This document shows, one piece after another, positions 54,710 to 63,918 of a stretch of 64,000 nucleotides of DNA. The position numbers were made by a program, and so were the translations under genes. The DNA is from Halobacillus sp. Nhm2S1 (GTDB taxonomy: Bacteria; Bacillota; Bacilli; Bacillales; Halobacillaceae), in the NCBI RefSeq assembly GCF_019599545.1, contig NZ_JAIEZV010000001.1, forward strand, positions 930,001 through 994,000, written 5' to 3'. Below the pieces are notes generated by a model. The model was given only the letters and a program-made list of their open reading frames with translations. It was not told where the DNA came from and searched no databases. The stretch's first letter is position 1. Each line of letters opens with the position of its first letter.

Positions 54710-56296
54710 TTAGGTGACGGCTCTTTGGTATTCATAGGCGAGAAGTGCAAACTCGATGACCTGTCTTTTTTCACATTCCATGAAATCCGGTCCCAACAGT
54801 TTTTCTAACTTCTCCAAGCGATGATATAACGTCTGACGGACAACAAAAACTTTGGAAGCGGTTTCTTTTTTAGATCCGTTGCACGCCAAATAGACCCTTA
54901 ATGTCTCAAGAAGGTTGGTGTTATTCTTTTCGTCATATTTTATAATCGGTTCTAAGTACTCTTCGACTAATCCACCGAGGTTACTGTGCTGATGTACGAG
55001 TGATATCAATCGGTACATGTGTAAGTCATCGTAAAAAAATTTGGACTGACTTTCTGGAAGCTTCTCCTGTAGAGTTAAGGTCTCCTGGGCGGTTTGGAAA
55101 CTTTCATGCAACCTGGATAGTTCTTTGACGTATTTACCACCGGCAATTTGAAAAGATGAAATACTTGAATCATTCAACAGACTGATTTTCTGCAGCCTTA
55201 CAACCCCGCGTTTGATCCTTTCCTTCCAATCTTCTGCTTCTTTTCTATTCAAAAGAATAAAGGTGAGCTGATGACGCTTTTCTACTGGGAAAACATAGTA
55301 ACCGTTCTGGTCAAAAATATTGTGGATTAGCATATTTATATAAGTGAGGTCAGGGTTGGATTTCTGTCTGTCCACCATATTCAACTTTATGGTGAGGACA
55401 ATCGCTCCTTTTACAGTTTTGTCCAGCTTGTAAATGGCAAGTCTATCACGAATCTCCTCTTCTTCATGCTCTCCCTGCAACCATTCAATCAGCCATTCTG
55501 TTTCTTTGGCTTTTCTTTTTTCTTCTGTATAGAGTTCTCTTAATAAGTATTGCGCAAGTGCAGTCCCCGTTCGGTCCAATAATAAGGATTCGAATTCACC
55601 GAACTCTCTACGGTTGGACAATAAGTAAATATTCGCAAATTCCCGATCAAATACTTGGACCGGCTGCTTTAAAACTCTTCTCGACCCGTTGTTCGGCTTG
55701 CTCAGCTCCATCAATACTTGCTCGCGTTCTTTCTCTCTCAAGGCTGGGATGGTGACGACCGTATGATCCTTGGCAATATAGACGAGCTGGCAATTCACAT
55801 ATTGCTGCAAGTTTTTTAGAATCTCAAAGTAGTTATCAATCGACAACAAGCGTTTATTCAGCCGCTGCGAATAATCTTCTAAGTTCGTAATGAACTCGTA
55901 TTGCTGATTGATGAGATCCGCATGAATATCTTGAGTGATCTCTACAAAAGAAACCTCTTCCTGGAATAAGATAATTGGAAAATCGTTGGCTTCTGCATAA
56001 TCAATGGCTTCCTGGCTTATGTAATCAACGAAACTCCCAATTTCTATACAAATTCCGGCTACTTCTTTTTCAACTAATTGTCTTAATAAATGGAGAAAAA
56101 GCTCATGATCATCCTTCCAACCAAATCCTGTTGAGAGGACAAGCTCTCCACCTTTCAAATTCTTTCTCACTTCGATCATTTCATAAACGTGAACCCATTT
56201 GACCAGCCGGTCGATGCCCCTCCGACCAGCAATAACTTCAGCAGAAGCGAAATGGTCCCTTTTCAGGATGTTTTCAATCGACATGTGTTCGTTCAT
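54710..56296 (-). CDS. PucR family transcriptional regulator
   Basis: 528 residues. The N-terminal PucR domain (about 1-130) starts SIENILKRDHFASAEVIAG, followed by a middle GGDEF-like/CdaR-type region and a C-terminal helix-turn-helix with LETLRVYLACNGSKKETAS and RQTLYHRLEKLEKLLG. B. subtilis PucR activates purine catabolism genes; this one is set next to a pyrimidine degradation operon and probably controls it. It has its own terminator and upstream region. GAGGGG precedes the ATG. Confidence 0.9.
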   Translation of the reverse strand: MNEHMSIENILKRDHFASAEVIAGRRGIDRLVKWVHVYEMIEVRKNLKGGELVLSTGFGWKDDHELFLHLLRQLVEKEVAGICIEIGSFVDYISQEAIDYAEANDFPIILFQEEVSFVEITQDIHADLINQQYEFITNLEDYSQRLNKRLLSIDNYFEILKNLQQYVNCQLVYIAKDHTVVTIPALREKEREQVLMELSKPNNGSRRVLKQPVQVFDREFANIYLLSNRREFGEFESLLLDRTGTALAQYLLRELYTEEKRKAKETEWLIEWLQGEHEEEEIRDRLAIYKLDKTVKGAIVLTIKLNMVDRQKSNPDLTYINMLIHNIFDQNGYYVFPVEKRHQLTFILLNRKEAEDWKERIKRGVVRLQKISLLNDSSISSFQIAGGKYVKELSRLHESFQTAQETLTLQEKLPESQSKFFYDDLHMYRLISLVHQHSNLGGLVEEYLEPIIKYDEKNNTNLLETLRVYLACNGSKKETASKVFVVRQTLYHRLEKLEKLLGPDFMECEKRQVIEFALLAYEYQRAVT

Positions 56297-56504
56297 TGAA
56301 TGACCCCTCTTTTAAAGTACAATAATTTTTCAGAAAAATCTAATAGATTGTGAGATTTTCTAACAAAAAAGTTTAATAGTCCTAGTAAATCTAACATGCC
56401 TAGATTTTCAGTAAATCCGAAGGTCTGTGTGAGATGGGATTCTGAGTGAACCTCAGATCCATTTGTCTAAGAACAGAACGCTTGTCAGATTATTATAGGG
56501 CGTT

Positions 56505-56609
56505 ACACATTTATCAGTGATTTTTAAGCTTTTATCGGTGGGTTTTTGATTTTCTTCAGCAGCTTACAGGCTTTTATCGGTGGCTTTTGCACTTTTATCA
56601 GTGACTTCA
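56505..56609. repeat. 21-bp tandem repeat, five units
   Basis: Five consecutive 21-bp units; TTATC cores at 511, 532, 574 and 595 of kilobase 56 and a degenerate TTCTTC core at 553. The consensus is NNRCTTTTATCRGTGGNTTTT. It lies between pucR and the terminator of the pyd operon. The same unit is found at 23594-23660. Confidence 0.85.
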
Positions 56610-56617
56610 ATGTGCAG

Positions 56618-56649
56618 AAAAAGAGGATTGGCGTTGGCCAATCCTCTTT
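56618..56649 (-). terminator. Terminator of the pyrimidine degradation operon
   Basis: Stem AGAGGATTGGC/GCCAATCCTCT with T residues on the minus strand, after the small gene at 56658. Confidence 0.88.
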
Positions 56650-56657
56650 GCTTTGTT

Positions 56658-56894
56658 CTATTTCACACTCTGTTTCTTCTGTTGCTGCACGAGAATGGTA
56701 GAGAAATATTTTCTCGCATCCGGGTGCAGGATATGAAGCCTTTCCTTCTCACTTTTGCCAGATTCGTTTCCTTTATATTGAAACTCGACGAATGCTCCAC
56801 TTAAATTTTCCGTGACTCCACTGATCACATAACCTTGTTCCAATAAAAAGTCGATCTTTTCCCGTTCTGCTTCAAACTCGCGATGGTCAGACAT
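56658..56894 (-). CDS. Small soluble protein in the pyrimidine operon
   Basis: 78 residues, charged, no membrane segment: EREKIDFLLEQGYVISGVTE then GAFVEFQYKG and HPDARKYFSTILV. Lies 15 bases after the permease gene with GGAGG before the ATG, and ends at the operon terminator, so it belongs to this transcript. I do not recognise the family and cannot give a function. Confidence 0.65.
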   Translation of the reverse strand: MSDHREFEAEREKIDFLLEQGYVISGVTENLSGAFVEFQYKGNESGKSEKERLHILHPDARKYFSTILVQQQKKQSVK

Positions 56895-56909
56895 TTGAAT
56901 TCCTCCTTG

Positions 56910-58403
56910 TTATGCATCCATTTTCTGTGTGGATCCCTCTGTTCCTGTCTTACGCCCCAGCTTTTCTTCTACGAATTTTTCTCCGATCACCCAGTCCCGG
57001 CCGACGGTTATGCCAAGGTATTCATCGTCACTTGGGTTTTCGATTTCTGCCTGGGGATGCTTTTTAAAATACCAATGTTTAGCTAATAAGTAATAACATA
57101 AGGCACCAACGCCAAATCCTACGAAGAAAGAGTAGGTGGAGAATGTGTAGGCGAAGGCACTTCCGATGACCCATGAAATGATGCCTGCCCAGTTGACTCC
57201 TCCGTCGTAACGGAATTGTCCGCCTTGCTTATACAAGTCGTGAACGTTCATTCTCCGCTTCCTCAATAAATAGTAATCGGCAAAAATGATGCCTACAATG
57301 ACAGAGAGAATGGCTGCTGCAATCAGCAATACAGGAATCAATAAGTTAAAAATACTCCACGGCTGAATGACTGTACCTACTAAACCTGCGATGAAAACGC
57401 CGGCCCAGAATGGAAGCTTCGGCCCGCCGACATTTGAAAAGATGGTAGCCGCTGGGACGATGTTTGCAGAAACGTTTGTGGACCACTGGGCGAGCACGAT
57501 CATTAATAAAAGGATCCCTAAGACAAGTCCACTGGCTGACTCCTGTAAAGCGACAACAGGGTCAAAATTGGATACAGCAATGTAAGAGACAGCACCAAGA
57601 ACAACGATGAACGTTTGGGTCAATGGCAGTGCGACAAGGCTTCCTACGAGAGCCCCTTTGTTTCTTTTCACCCAATTACGTTCCAGTTTCGGTGCTTTTA
57701 TAAAACGGGAGATCGAGGAAATATCAGCGGCAAGCGTCGACCAATATCCCATATTCCCAACAACGACAACAACAAATGCTGTAAATGCTGCTCCTCCGGT
57801 TACGGGGCTTTCCACCCAGCTCCATATGTCTTTCCCCTGTTCAGATGCTGTTCCAGCTAAAGTAAAATACATCCATACTCCAATCAAAATAATGATCGGG
57901 GCTGCCAGGTCAGCGAATTTTTCTACCGCTTTGATGCCTAGTGCCGTGTTGAATAACTGGAATAAAGCAAAAAGAATATAGCAAACAAACCAATTATCAA
58001 AACCGAATAAGATGTTTAAAATTCCGTTGATTGCAGTTGAACCGAAAAATGTATTAATCCCGAACCACATCGATGCAGCCACTCCACGCACGATCGATGG
58101 AAAATGGGTACCTACCGTCCCAAAAGGGGCTCTCATGTAAACAGGGAAAGATATACCATGTTCAATTCCAATATCAGCCGTGACTGAAATAGCAAGACCG
58201 ATTAGAATCGTTCCCACCAATGTGCCAAGAACGACCCAGATCAAGGATATTTCCTGAACACCCGCTCCCCCTATAGCGAAAGCTGCCAGTACAACAGCCA
58301 TTCCGACCCACATAAACGAAAATCCTAAGGTGCTGATTTTTTTCTCATTGTGTGGGATGGGCATTAAATCTGGTGACATCAAATGATTTGTTTTTTTGTC
58401 CAT
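56910..58403 (-). CDS. NCS1 family nucleobase permease
   Basis: 497 residues, about twelve helices. Family motifs: GFSFMWVGMAVVLAAFAIGG in helix 1, GIEHGISFPVYMRAPFG after helix 2, and WSTLAADISSISRF in the middle. NCS1 members import uracil, allantoin, hydantoins or cytosine with H+ or Na+. Position inside the pyrimidine degradation operon suggests uracil or thymine. The C-terminal tail is longer than usual and charged. Confidence 0.9.
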   Translation of the reverse strand: MDKKTNHLMSPDLMPIPHNEKKISTLGFSFMWVGMAVVLAAFAIGGAGVQEISLIWVVLGTLVGTILIGLAISVTADIGIEHGISFPVYMRAPFGTVGTHFPSIVRGVAASMWFGINTFFGSTAINGILNILFGFDNWFVCYILFALFQLFNTALGIKAVEKFADLAAPIIILIGVWMYFTLAGTASEQGKDIWSWVESPVTGGAAFTAFVVVVVGNMGYWSTLAADISSISRFIKAPKLERNWVKRNKGALVGSLVALPLTQTFIVVLGAVSYIAVSNFDPVVALQESASGLVLGILLLMIVLAQWSTNVSANIVPAATIFSNVGGPKLPFWAGVFIAGLVGTVIQPWSIFNLLIPVLLIAAAILSVIVGIIFADYYLLRKRRMNVHDLYKQGGQFRYDGGVNWAGIISWVIGSAFAYTFSTYSFFVGFGVGALCYYLLAKHWYFKKHPQAEIENPSDDEYLGITVGRDWVIGEKFVEEKLGRKTGTEGSTQKMDA

Positions 58404-58439
58404 ACTTTGGACTCCTCCTACCTATACCTGTTTTTTAAA

Positions 58440-58473
58440 AGGCTGCCTGGCTTTCTATGAAGCGAGGCAGCCT
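58440..58473 (-). terminator. Intercistronic hairpin, probable attenuator
   Basis: Perfect AGGCTGCCT/AGGCAGCCT stem with 16-base loop followed on the minus strand by TTTTAAAAAA. It lies between the dihydropyrimidinase and permease genes and would lower permease expression or protect the upstream message. Confidence 0.6.
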
Positions 58474-58496
58474 ACATTCCATGGCATACGGACAGG

Positions 58497-59912
58497 TTAC
58501 TTCTGATAAAGTTCTTCTTTGGAGGATGTCAGTTCCCCGTATCGGGAACGTTTCAAATAATTACCTTTGCCAAGTTTACCGACAAATTCTTTGTTCTTAA
58601 TGACATAGTCACCACGTGAGAGGACACTGACCGGCTGGCCAGTTACTTTCATACCTTCGAATGGATTGTAATCGGCAGCCATGTGACTCGTTTCTACAGA
58701 AATCGTGCGTTCTACAGTAGGGTCGAAGATGACGATATCCGCATCTGCACCAACGGAAATGGTTCCTTTCTGTGGAAACAGTCCGAATGTCTTCGCGATT
58801 TTCGTGGACATAATATCTACGAACTCGTTCAGTGTAATGCGTCCTTTTTTCACACCTTCAGAGAAAAGGATACTTACACGGTCTTCAATGATCGGGCCTC
58901 CGTTTGGAATCTTCGTGAAGTCTCCTTTTCCTAAGTCTTTCTGACCTTTAAAGTCAAAGGAACACTGATCAGAGCCAAGTGTTTGGAGATCGCCTGTTTT
59001 TAGCGCTTTCCATAACACTTCCTGGTGGTGCTTTTCACGAAGTGGTGGAGACCACACATACTTGGCTCCTTCGAAGTCTGGCTTCTCTAAGTAACTTTGA
59101 TCGAGGACTAAGTATTGTGGGCACGTTTCGCCTGTGACGTTGTACCCCTTCTTACGAGCTTTTGCGATAGCATCGACCGCCTGTTCACAAGTTACGTGGA
59201 CGACATATAGCTGGGAGTCAGCAAGTCCCGTCAATTCCGCTGCACGTCCCGTCGCTTCTCCCTCTACTTCAGGTGGACGCGTCAATGCATGATAGATCGG
59301 ATCTGTTTGTCCAGCTTCCAATGCTTTATTCACTAGGTGATCAATCACATCGCCGTTTTCCGCGTGGACCATGACTAAGGCACCCAGCTTTTTCGCTTGC
59401 TCTAATGTTCGAAAAAGCGTGCCGTCATCTGCTTGGAACACATTTTTATAGGCCATGAAAACCTTGAATGAAGTAATGCCTTCGTCCTCAATGACACTCG
59501 GTAGCTGCTCAAGGACATCATCGTTCATTTCACCAATCATTAGATGAAAGCTGTAATCGATGACGGATTTATCCTTTGATTTGGCGTGCCACTGATCAAT
59601 TGAATTCTGTAGTGGCTTTCCTTTGTCTGTCAGGCAAAAGTCGATGACTGTGGTTGTCCCGCCGTGAGCAGCCGCGATGGTACCTGTTTCAAAGTCATCC
59701 TTACTCACCGTCCCACCAAATGGCATCTCGAGGTGCGTGTGCGGGTCGATGCCTCCAGGGAAAATGTAATTCCCCTCCGCATCCACCACTTCTGCCGAAG
59801 GATCGGTCAAATCCTGACCAATCAAAGCAATTTTTTCATTTTCGATAAGGATATCCGCTTTGTACGTATCAGCCGCCGTAACAATCGTTCCATTTTTGAT
59901 GATTTTCTTCAT
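58497..59912 (-). CDS. hydA: Dihydropyrimidinase (D-hydantoinase)
   Basis: 471 residues. Opens dihydrouracil or dihydrothymine to the N-carbamoyl beta-amino acid. HxH metal site in GGIDPHTHLE (H58, H60), the carboxylated lysine K150 in ITSFKVFMAYKN, later histidines in VHAENG and VVHVTC, and the aspartate in LGSDQCSFDF. Standard length. Operates between PreTA and the beta-ureidopropionase in this locus. Confidence 0.93.
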   Translation of the reverse strand: MKKIIKNGTIVTAADTYKADILIENEKIALIGQDLTDPSAEVVDAEGNYIFPGGIDPHTHLEMPFGGTVSKDDFETGTIAAAHGGTTTVIDFCLTDKGKPLQNSIDQWHAKSKDKSVIDYSFHLMIGEMNDDVLEQLPSVIEDEGITSFKVFMAYKNVFQADDGTLFRTLEQAKKLGALVMVHAENGDVIDHLVNKALEAGQTDPIYHALTRPPEVEGEATGRAAELTGLADSQLYVVHVTCEQAVDAIAKARKKGYNVTGETCPQYLVLDQSYLEKPDFEGAKYVWSPPLREKHHQEVLWKALKTGDLQTLGSDQCSFDFKGQKDLGKGDFTKIPNGGPIIEDRVSILFSEGVKKGRITLNEFVDIMSTKIAKTFGLFPQKGTISVGADADIVIFDPTVERTISVETSHMAADYNPFEGMKVTGQPVSVLSRGDYVIKNKEFVGKLGKGNYLKRSRYGELTSSKEELYQK

Positions 59913-59929
59913 CTAATCCCTCCATAAAA

Positions 59930-61216
59930 TTATTTAATTAAATTGACATCACAAGAGGATGCGGCACCGATGGCTGCTTGTCTTTCATTCCATGTCATCG
60001 GAGGCTTGCCGTTCGCATATTCCACCATATCGATTGCGCCATCGACTGGACAGACGATGCTGCAAAGATTACAACCGACACAATCCTCTTCACGAACTTT
60101 CAGAATGTCGTTTCCATTAGCGTCCTTCAACATATCGATACACTGGTGAGAAGTATCTTCACAAGCGATGTGGCACTTATTACAGTTGATACAGACATCA
60201 TTGTTAATTTGAGCGACGACTTGATGATTGAGATCTAAGTTCCCCCAGTCACTGTATTTCTCAACAGACTTCCCAACCAAATCCATGACAGAGTCAATGC
60301 CTTTTTCATCAAGGTAATTGTCGAGACCCTCGACCATATCATCAATGATACTGAATCCGTGGTGCATCGCTGCTGTACAAACCTGGACACCTGTCGCTCC
60401 CATAAGCATGAACTCGACAGCTTCTCTCCAGCTCGATACCCCGCCCATTCCTGATATTGGCACATTGATTTTCGGATGGCGCGCACATTCAGCGACCATA
60501 TTTAATGCAATCGGCTTCACGGCAGGACCACAGTATCCACCGTGTGCTCCTTTGCCGGCTACGTTTGGTATCGTATCCCATGAATCGATGTCAACCCCGG
60601 CAAGACTGTTAATCGTGTTGATCATACTGACCGCATCTGCACCGCCATTGACAGCTGCTTCTGCTGTGAAAGTAATGTCGGTAATATTCGGTGTGAGTTT
60701 TACGATGACAGGCGTTTGCGCGACTTCTTTCGCCCACATCGTCTGCTTCTCAACAAGCTCTGGAACCTGGCCGGAGGCTGCACCCATGCCGCGTTCCGCC
60801 ATCCCGTGTGGACACCCGAAATTCAACTCTAGTCCGTCCACTCCGACATCTTCGACACGTTTGACGATTTCATGCCATTTTTCCTGAGTCGGTTCAACCA
60901 TTAACGAGGCAATAATCGCATGGTCCGGAAACCTTTTTTTCGTTTCATAAATTTCTTTCAAGTTCACTTCTAACGGGCGGTCTGTGATCAGCTCAATGTT
61001 GTTGAAGCCGGCCACTTGTTTTCCATTAAATCCTACGGCCGCAAAACGGGAGGATACATTTAAGATTGGTTCACCCAACGTTTTCCAAACGGCGCCACCC
61101 CACCCCGCTTCAAATGCGCGTTGGACCTGGTAGCCCGAGTTTGTCGGAGGTGCCGATGCGAGCCAGTATGGGTTTGGTGATTTGATTCCAGCTAGATTCA
61201 AACTTAAGTCAGCCAT
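59930..61216 (-). CDS. preA: NAD-dependent dihydropyrimidine dehydrogenase subunit PreA
   Basis: 428 residues. FMN-binding TIM barrel homologous to dihydroorotate dehydrogenase, with the substrate-loop stretch NFGCPHGMAERGMGAASGQV, and a C-terminal pair of [4Fe-4S] sites CINCNKCHIACE and CVGCNLCSIVCPVDGAI. With PreT it reduces uracil or thymine using NADH. Overlaps the preT gene by 13 bases, which indicates coupled synthesis of the two subunits. Confidence 0.94.
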   Translation of the reverse strand: MADLSLNLAGIKSPNPYWLASAPPTNSGYQVQRAFEAGWGGAVWKTLGEPILNVSSRFAAVGFNGKQVAGFNNIELITDRPLEVNLKEIYETKKRFPDHAIIASLMVEPTQEKWHEIVKRVEDVGVDGLELNFGCPHGMAERGMGAASGQVPELVEKQTMWAKEVAQTPVIVKLTPNITDITFTAEAAVNGGADAVSMINTINSLAGVDIDSWDTIPNVAGKGAHGGYCGPAVKPIALNMVAECARHPKINVPISGMGGVSSWREAVEFMLMGATGVQVCTAAMHHGFSIIDDMVEGLDNYLDEKGIDSVMDLVGKSVEKYSDWGNLDLNHQVVAQINNDVCINCNKCHIACEDTSHQCIDMLKDANGNDILKVREEDCVGCNLCSIVCPVDGAIDMVEYANGKPPMTWNERQAAIGAASSCDVNLIK

Positions 61217-62613
61217 GTATGTTCCTCCTTGTTGAAAGATTTATAGGCATTTGTCGGTTCAGGTGCCAGTTGCTTGTGGATCGCCATCGCCGCCTCTTTT
61301 CCTTGCTGTGCAGCTGTCACGACCATTGCTTCTCCCTGACCTTTAGCAAAAATGACATCTCCCGCTGAAAAAACTTTCGGGTTCGATGTTTGCAATGTTT
61401 CTGGATCTACTGTGACAACGCCACCCTCATGATCAAGCCCAAACCCTTCGATAAGGTCGGTATAACGACTTTGTCCAATCGCTTTAATGACAGCGTCCAC
61501 TTCCATAACAAATTCAGAGTTTTCAACAGGAGATGGTCGGCGTCGGCCATCTCCATCCGGCTCGCCAAGGGCCATTTTCACACATTTAAGGTGCGTGACC
61601 TTTCCGCTTTCATTACCGATGATTTCGATAGGCTGGGTCAACCAGTTGAATTCCACATCATCCTGTTTTGCAAAGTCATATTCAAATTCATAGGCCGTCA
61701 TTTCGTTTCTTGTCCTGCGGTAGACGATTTTCACATCGTCTGCTCCTTTTCGAGCGGCACAGGTCGCTGCATCAATGGCCGTGTTACCAGCACCAACAAC
61801 GACCACATTTTTACCCAGAAGTTCGTCAGTGATTGGGCCGGATTTCGTGCTTTTCACAAACTCAATCGCGTCGTGCACACCGTCCAGATCCTCTCCTTCA
61901 ATGCCGAGCATCGGAACATTTCCCATACCGATCGTCAGAACGATCGAATCATAATTATTGGTCAGCTCTTCAAAAGAAACATCTGTTCCAACGCGAGTAT
62001 TTGTTCGAATTTCAACATCCAGTTTTTCCACTTGATCGACTTCCCAGCGAGAAATGTCCTGAGGTAGACGGAAAGAGACAATCCCATAAGTATCAAGACC
62101 ACCGGCTTCAGCTTCCGCCTCAAAAATCGTTACATCGTAACCGAACCTCGCCAGTTCTCTAGCGGCCGATAAACCTGCAGGGCCTCCTCCGACAACCGCA
62201 ACTTTTTTCCCATTTTTCTTGCCAGGTTTAAATAAGAGCTGTTCATTTTTGATGGCCCAGTCTGTGGCAAATCGTTGCAGATCTCCAATTAAGATTGGTT
62301 CAGTGGAATGGTTCAAAACACAGGCGCCTTCGCATAACTCTTCGGTCGGGCAAACACGGGCGCAGGTCGCTCCGACAGGGTTGGACGACATAATTGTCGT
62401 GGCCGACCCTTTTAAATTCCCGGACGCGATCTTTTTAATGAATTTCGGAATATCAATCCCTGTCGGGCAAGCCTGGATACATGGAGCATCGTAACAATAT
62501 AAGCAGCGGTTGGATTCTTCCATCGCTTCCTGAGCATTCAGCCCGTCATGGACTTCCTCAAAGTTCACCTTCAAGTTTTCTAATGAGATTCCTTTACTCT
62601 TTAACTGGGTCAA
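61204..62613 (-). CDS. preT: NAD-dependent dihydropyrimidine dehydrogenase subunit PreT
   Basis: 469 residues from a TTG behind AAAGGAGGG. N-terminal iron-sulfur region CLYCYDAPCIQACPTGIDIP, FAD-binding GGGPAGLSAARELARFGYDV near residue 140 and NAD-binding GAGNTAIDAATCAARKG. It passes electrons from NADH to PreA. Related to the small subunit of glutamate synthase, but the neighbouring preA defines the role. Confidence 0.93.
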   Translation of the reverse strand: MTQLKSKGISLENLKVNFEEVHDGLNAQEAMEESNRCLYCYDAPCIQACPTGIDIPKFIKKIASGNLKGSATTIMSSNPVGATCARVCPTEELCEGACVLNHSTEPILIGDLQRFATDWAIKNEQLLFKPGKKNGKKVAVVGGGPAGLSAARELARFGYDVTIFEAEAEAGGLDTYGIVSFRLPQDISRWEVDQVEKLDVEIRTNTRVGTDVSFEELTNNYDSIVLTIGMGNVPMLGIEGEDLDGVHDAIEFVKSTKSGPITDELLGKNVVVVGAGNTAIDAATCAARKGADDVKIVYRRTRNEMTAYEFEYDFAKQDDVEFNWLTQPIEIIGNESGKVTHLKCVKMALGEPDGDGRRRPSPVENSEFVMEVDAVIKAIGQSRYTDLIEGFGLDHEGGVVTVDPETLQTSNPKVFSAGDVIFAKGQGEAMVVTAAQQGKEAAMAIHKQLAPEPTNAYKSFNKEEHTWLT

Positions 62614-62637
62614 GGTGTTTCCCTCCTTTAATGAAAG

Positions 62638-62659
62638 AGAGGCTTTTAGATTAGCCTCT
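62638..62659 (-). other. Hairpin before preT
   Basis: AGAGGCT/AGCCTCT stem with 8-base loop just upstream of the preT ribosome site. It may regulate translation or mark a processing site. Confidence 0.4.
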
Positions 62660-62663
62660 TAAT

Positions 62664-62716
62664 AAAAAAGTTCCACATAGAGAAAATGGTTCATTTTCTT
62701 TTGCTCTATGCAGAAC
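62664..62716 (-). terminator. Internal terminator between pydC and preT
   Basis: Minus strand: GTTC, CATAGAG and GAAAAT arms pair with ATTTTC, TCTATG and GGAAC, followed by CTTTTTTATT. No promoter-like sequence is visible in the 50 bases left before preT, so the downstream genes probably depend on read-through. Confidence 0.7.
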
Positions 62717-62743
62717 TTCTACTTTGTGTCTGATGGATAGGTT

Positions 62744-63634
62744 TTAAGGGAGAAGCTCAACCATGTTTTCGTAAGTTTCAGGACGGCGGTCGCGATAGAA
62801 CTGCCATGTGTCACGTACTTCACGGATAAACTTCTTGTCCATTTCTGCAACGAGGACTTCATCTTGATCACGGCTGGCGGTTGCAACGAAGTTTCCGCGT
62901 GGGTCGACAAGATAAGACTGTCCATAAAATTCACCCATGTTCCACGGTCCTTCATAACCGACACGGTTGATCGCGCCAAGGTAATACCCATTCGCTACAG
63001 CATGAGCAGGCTGCTCAAGTTTCCATAGGTACTCAGAAAGTCCAGCTACAGTTGCTGATGGGTTGAAGACCACTTCTGCACCGTTCAAACCTAGCAATCT
63101 AGCACCTTCCGGGAAGTGACGGTCATAGCAGATATAAACACCGACTTTGGCAAAGGCCGTATCGAATACAGGATAGCCGAGGTTTCCTGGCTTGAAGTAA
63201 TATTTCTCCCAGAAACCGTGTCCTTTGTCTCCGACAGCGACTTGTGGAATGTGATGTTTCCGGTACTTCCCTAAATAAGAGCCGTCCGCATCAATCACGG
63301 CAGCTGTATTATAGTAGGTCGCGATTCCTTCTTTTTCATAGATCGGAAGGACAATGACGACGCCTAGTTCTTTCGCAAGGTCCTGAAAACGTTTCGTTGT
63401 CGGACCATTAGGAATCTCTTCCGCTGATTCGTACCACTTCGGATTCTGTTCTGAGCAAAAGTATGGACCATAGAAAATTTCCTGAAGGCAGATGATCTGC
63501 GCCCCTTTATCCGCGGCTTCTTTTACTAGTTTGATATGTTTTTCAATCGATTGTTGCTTATGAACTTCTACTGGCTCACTCCCGTCCACATCATGTGAAG
63601 CCTGTATTAAACCAATTTGGACTTTATCAGACAC
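62744..63634 (-). CDS. pydC: Beta-ureidopropionase (N-carbamoyl-beta-alanine amidohydrolase), nitrilase superfamily
   Basis: 296 residues. Releases ammonia, CO2 and beta-alanine (or beta-aminoisobutyrate) from the carbamoyl compound made by dihydropyrimidinase. Nitrilase triad: E52 in CLQEIFYGP, K126 in YRKHHIPQ, C169 in VYICYDRHFPEG. Length normal. Its leader is about 158 bases if the TATAAT at 63799-63804 (minus strand) is the promoter. An internal terminator follows. N-carbamoylputrescine amidase is the main alternative, but context favours the pyrimidine role. Confidence 0.9.
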   Translation of the reverse strand: MSDKVQIGLIQASHDVDGSEPVEVHKQQSIEKHIKLVKEAADKGAQIICLQEIFYGPYFCSEQNPKWYESAEEIPNGPTTKRFQDLAKELGVVIVLPIYEKEGIATYYNTAAVIDADGSYLGKYRKHHIPQVAVGDKGHGFWEKYYFKPGNLGYPVFDTAFAKVGVYICYDRHFPEGARLLGLNGAEVVFNPSATVAGLSEYLWKLEQPAHAVANGYYLGAINRVGYEGPWNMGEFYGQSYLVDPRGNFVATASRDQDEVLVAEMDKKFIREVRDTWQFYRDRRPETYENMVELLP

Positions 63635-63798
63635 TAAAATTCCTCCTTATGTAATCCTTTTTGTTGTCCATTCACTTGAAACCAAGTCCCCAAGACTCTG
63701 ATCTCCTGTAACTTCGCAACCTCCTATGACTGAATTTTCATTATTTACTGAATTTTTAAATAACTACTTATACTTTACATCAAAAATTAAAAAATTCC

Positions 63799-63818
63799 AT
63801 TATACATAATGTTAAATG
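63799..63818 (-). promoter_or_regulatory. pydC promoter region with shared 15-base motif
   Basis: Minus strand: CATTTAACATTATGT (63818-63804) runs into TATAAT (63804-63799). The 15-mer is identical to 7101-7115 before the carbamoyl hydrolase operon. The -35 region is poor, as expected for an activator-dependent promoter. Nothing else stands out in 63635-63918. Confidence 0.45.
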
Positions 63819-63918
63819 TTGCACTCTGCGTTTAGATTTTTTGTAAGATTGGCAGGGAATTTGTGGATTCGATAGTGGGAAGGGCGCGAAATGTTTAAAA
63901 TTCCGCGCACCTATAAAA

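Noticed and set aside
61390-62067. 225-residue plus-strand frame opposite preT
   Set aside because: Shadow of preT, no ribosome site and no family likeness.
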